From Oscillospiraceae bacterium (GTDB lineage: Bacteria; Bacillota; Clostridia; Oscillospirales; Ruminococcaceae): a stretch of 6,729 bases of DNA. Where the stretch lies: positions 1 through 6,729 of the forward strand of contig JAFQBO010000338.1 of NCBI GenBank assembly GCA_017416665.1, given 5' to 3'. Made by a program: the position numbers and the translations under genes. Below are positions 5,586 through 6,729 of the stretch, one piece after another (the stretch's first letter is position 1; each line of letters starts with the position of its first letter). Below the pieces are notes generated by a model. That model saw only the letters and a list, made by a program, of their open reading frames with translations, ran no database searches and was not told the DNA's origin.

Positions 5586-6623
5586 ATGAAAACAAAAAAA
5601 ATTGCCACAGCATTATGCGTTTCTGCCGCTGTTATGGTATCAGCTGTTTCAGCATACGCAGAAGATGTATATATGGAAACTGAGGTTTATCAGCCTGATG
5701 AAATATGCGGTTATATAAACATTAAACCTACAACTGATGCCGATGTTTATGTTAAAATCTACAAGCACACTCCTGAAACTGTCGAAGAAGGTTACATCGT
5801 TTATGACTCTGTAATAAATGCCGATAAGGTTCATGTGGATGACAAGTATATATATAAGCTTGAATACAATAATTTTAATGTCGAATCCAAAGCTTATGAA
5901 GGAAGTTATGACATTATGGTCGGTGTCCATAAACATGCCGATTCCATCCTGCCTGAAGATATAGTTTACCACAAGCTTAATCTTGTGGTTGAAGACACAA
6001 ATTATTCAGGTGCTGAAACATTCTGCAATATAAATATCAGTCTTACAGACGAAAATCTTGCAAAGCCTCTGTGTGTTGAAGGCGGCAAAAAGTATGACAA
6101 AACCTATGATATGACATTTTCATATCTTACTCTGCTTCCAGGTGATGTAACTGGAGACGGTAAGGTCAATGTGCGTGACGCTTCTGCCATTGCTTCAAAG
6201 CTTGCACTCGGCAAAACTTCGGAGCTTTCTGCGGCTGCCGACTTTAATGCTGACGGCAAAGTAAGTGTCCGTGATGCGGCGGCTATCGCTCTTATGCTTG
6301 CCACCAGACAAAGCGAACCAACCGAAGATTCAACAGAAACAACAGAGCCGTCTGTTTCAACAGAACCAGCTGTAACAACTGCTCTTACTACAGTTGCGAC
6401 AGATCCGACAGAAACTACAAATACAAGTATTTCTGCTGATCCGACTGCAACAACGGTAAGTTCTGATATAACAGGTATTATGACGCTTGTTTCAAAAACA
6501 ACAACAGCCACAACAACACTTTCAGAAGTATCATCAGACAGTATTTCAGCTGAAACAGCACTTTCAGACACAACAACCGAAACTACTGTAAGTACAGATA
6601 TTACAACCTCTGCAACAGAATAA
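5586..6623 (+). CDS. Secreted type I dockerin protein with Thr/Ser-rich tail
   Basis: The 345-residue product starts at 5586, where GAAAGGA (5571-5577) is 8 nt upstream and the protein opens with a clean signal peptide (MKTKKIATALCV..., cleavage after AYA at residue 25). The in-frame ATG at 5547 overlaps the previous gene and would bury that signal. Residues about 26-182 are a beta-rich domain I do not recognise, with Cys41, Cys147 and Cys163. Residues about 186-241 are a type I dockerin: two calcium-loop repeats, DVTGDGKVNVRD (187-198) and DFNADGKVSVRD (219-230), each followed by an Ala-rich helix. It should bind a cohesin on a scaffold or the cell surface; no cohesin is present here. Residues 242-345 are a Thr/Ser/Ala-rich tail without LPXTG or other anchor. 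It is co-transcribed with the CHAP gene (16-nt gap, no terminator between). SDTTTETT occurs in both proteins. Confidence 0.92.
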   Translation: MKTKKIATALCVSAAVMVSAVSAYAEDVYMETEVYQPDEICGYINIKPTTDADVYVKIYKHTPETVEEGYIVYDSVINADKVHVDDKYIYKLEYNNFNVESKAYEGSYDIMVGVHKHADSILPEDIVYHKLNLVVEDTNYSGAETFCNINISLTDENLAKPLCVEGGKKYDKTYDMTFSYLTLLPGDVTGDGKVNVRDASAIASKLALGKTSELSAAADFNADGKVSVRDAAAIALMLATRQSEPTEDSTETTEPSVSTEPAVTTALTTVATDPTETTNTSISADPTATTVSSDITGIMTLVSKTTTATTTLSEVSSDSISAETALSDTTTETTVSTDITTSATE

Positions 6624-6628
6624 AAATC

Positions 6629-6653
6629 AAAGGACTGCGAACAGCAGTCCTTT
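6629..6653 (+). terminator. Hairpin terminator of the CHAP-dockerin operon
   Basis: A perfect 10-bp stem (AAAGGACTGC 6629-6638, GCAGTCCTTT 6644-6653) closes a GAACA loop and starts 5 nt after the stop codon. The only T-run is the TTT within the stem end, followed by CAGTTTG, so it is a less classical terminator than the one after ackA. It may depend on the hairpins downstream or act mainly as an RNA 3'-end protector. Confidence 0.7.
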
Positions 6654-6680
6654 CAGTTTGTCGAAAAAGTCTTCAGTTAC

Positions 6681-6718
6681 AAAACTAAAAGTTTTGATCA
6701 AACTTTTTCAAAAGTTTG
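6681..6718. other. Overlapping, mutually exclusive hairpins at the window edge
   Basis: Four short segments can pair in alternative ways: AAAACT (6681-6686) with AGTTTT (6690-6695); AAAAGTTT (6687-6694) with AAACTTTT (6700-6707); and CAAACTTTT (6699-6707) with AAAAGTTTG (6710-6718), a 9-bp stem. From memory, similar GATCAA...TTTTTCAAAAG...TTGCGG stretches recur between genes in gut Firmicutes, so this may be a dispersed repeat that also serves as a terminator. The window ends before its limit is visible. Confidence 0.5.
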
Positions 6719-6729
6719 CGGTTTCCAAA

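Noticed and set aside
6104..6571. Minus-strand 155-codon open frame
   Set aside because: It lies opposite the dockerin and Thr-rich tail, and its Val/Ser-rich composition mirrors them. The + strand reading has clear calcium-loop motifs.

Overview
The window reads as chromosome of a Gram-positive gut anaerobe of the Ruminococcus / Oscillospiraceae type. The pointers are moderate-to-low GC, strong AGGAG-like ribosome sites, a secreted protein with a type I dockerin of the 'DGKVNVRDASAIA' style, Thr-rich linkers full of TTTETT, a CHAP hydrolase with choline/glucan-binding-type repeats, and acetate kinase with the codon bias of a highly expressed gene. This assignment is inference; no rRNA or other marker is present. 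All supported genes lie on the + strand.

Layout. (1) Positions 2-961: the 3' part of a gene for an acidic protein, probably exported or membrane-anchored; its N-terminus lies off the window. (2) Positions 1015-2367: a complete ackA (acetate kinase) unit with its own promoter and a perfect 11-bp-stem terminator. (3) Positions 2394-2669: a small gene for a 91-residue membrane protein directly behind that terminator. (4) Positions 2670-2971: a 302-nt gap with no gene. It holds two GC-rich inverted-repeat elements, each made of two face-to-face GTAG-headed palindromes (REPIN-like), nested inside a 14-bp perfect AT-rich inverted repeat. (5) Positions 2972-3358: cdd (cytidine deaminase). (6) Positions 3418-6653: a two-gene operon behind an extended -10 promoter. 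It encodes a secreted CHAP-type peptidoglycan hydrolase with about 20 wall-binding repeats, then, 16 nt later, a secreted dockerin protein with a Thr/Ser-rich tail, closed by a hairpin. (7) Positions 6681-6718: overlapping, mutually exclusive hairpins running to the window edge.

How the genes work together. AckA (energy, acetate formation) and Cdd (pyrimidine salvage) are housekeeping enzymes with no visible link to their neighbours. The last two genes do belong together: both products have signal peptides and related TTTETT-rich regions, and they share one transcript. One cuts the cell wall, and the other carries a calcium-type dockerin that would plug into a cohesin scaffold encoded elsewhere. 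The most unusual DNA is the 2678-2926 nested repeat, where base-pair-preserving differences between arms support real hairpins.
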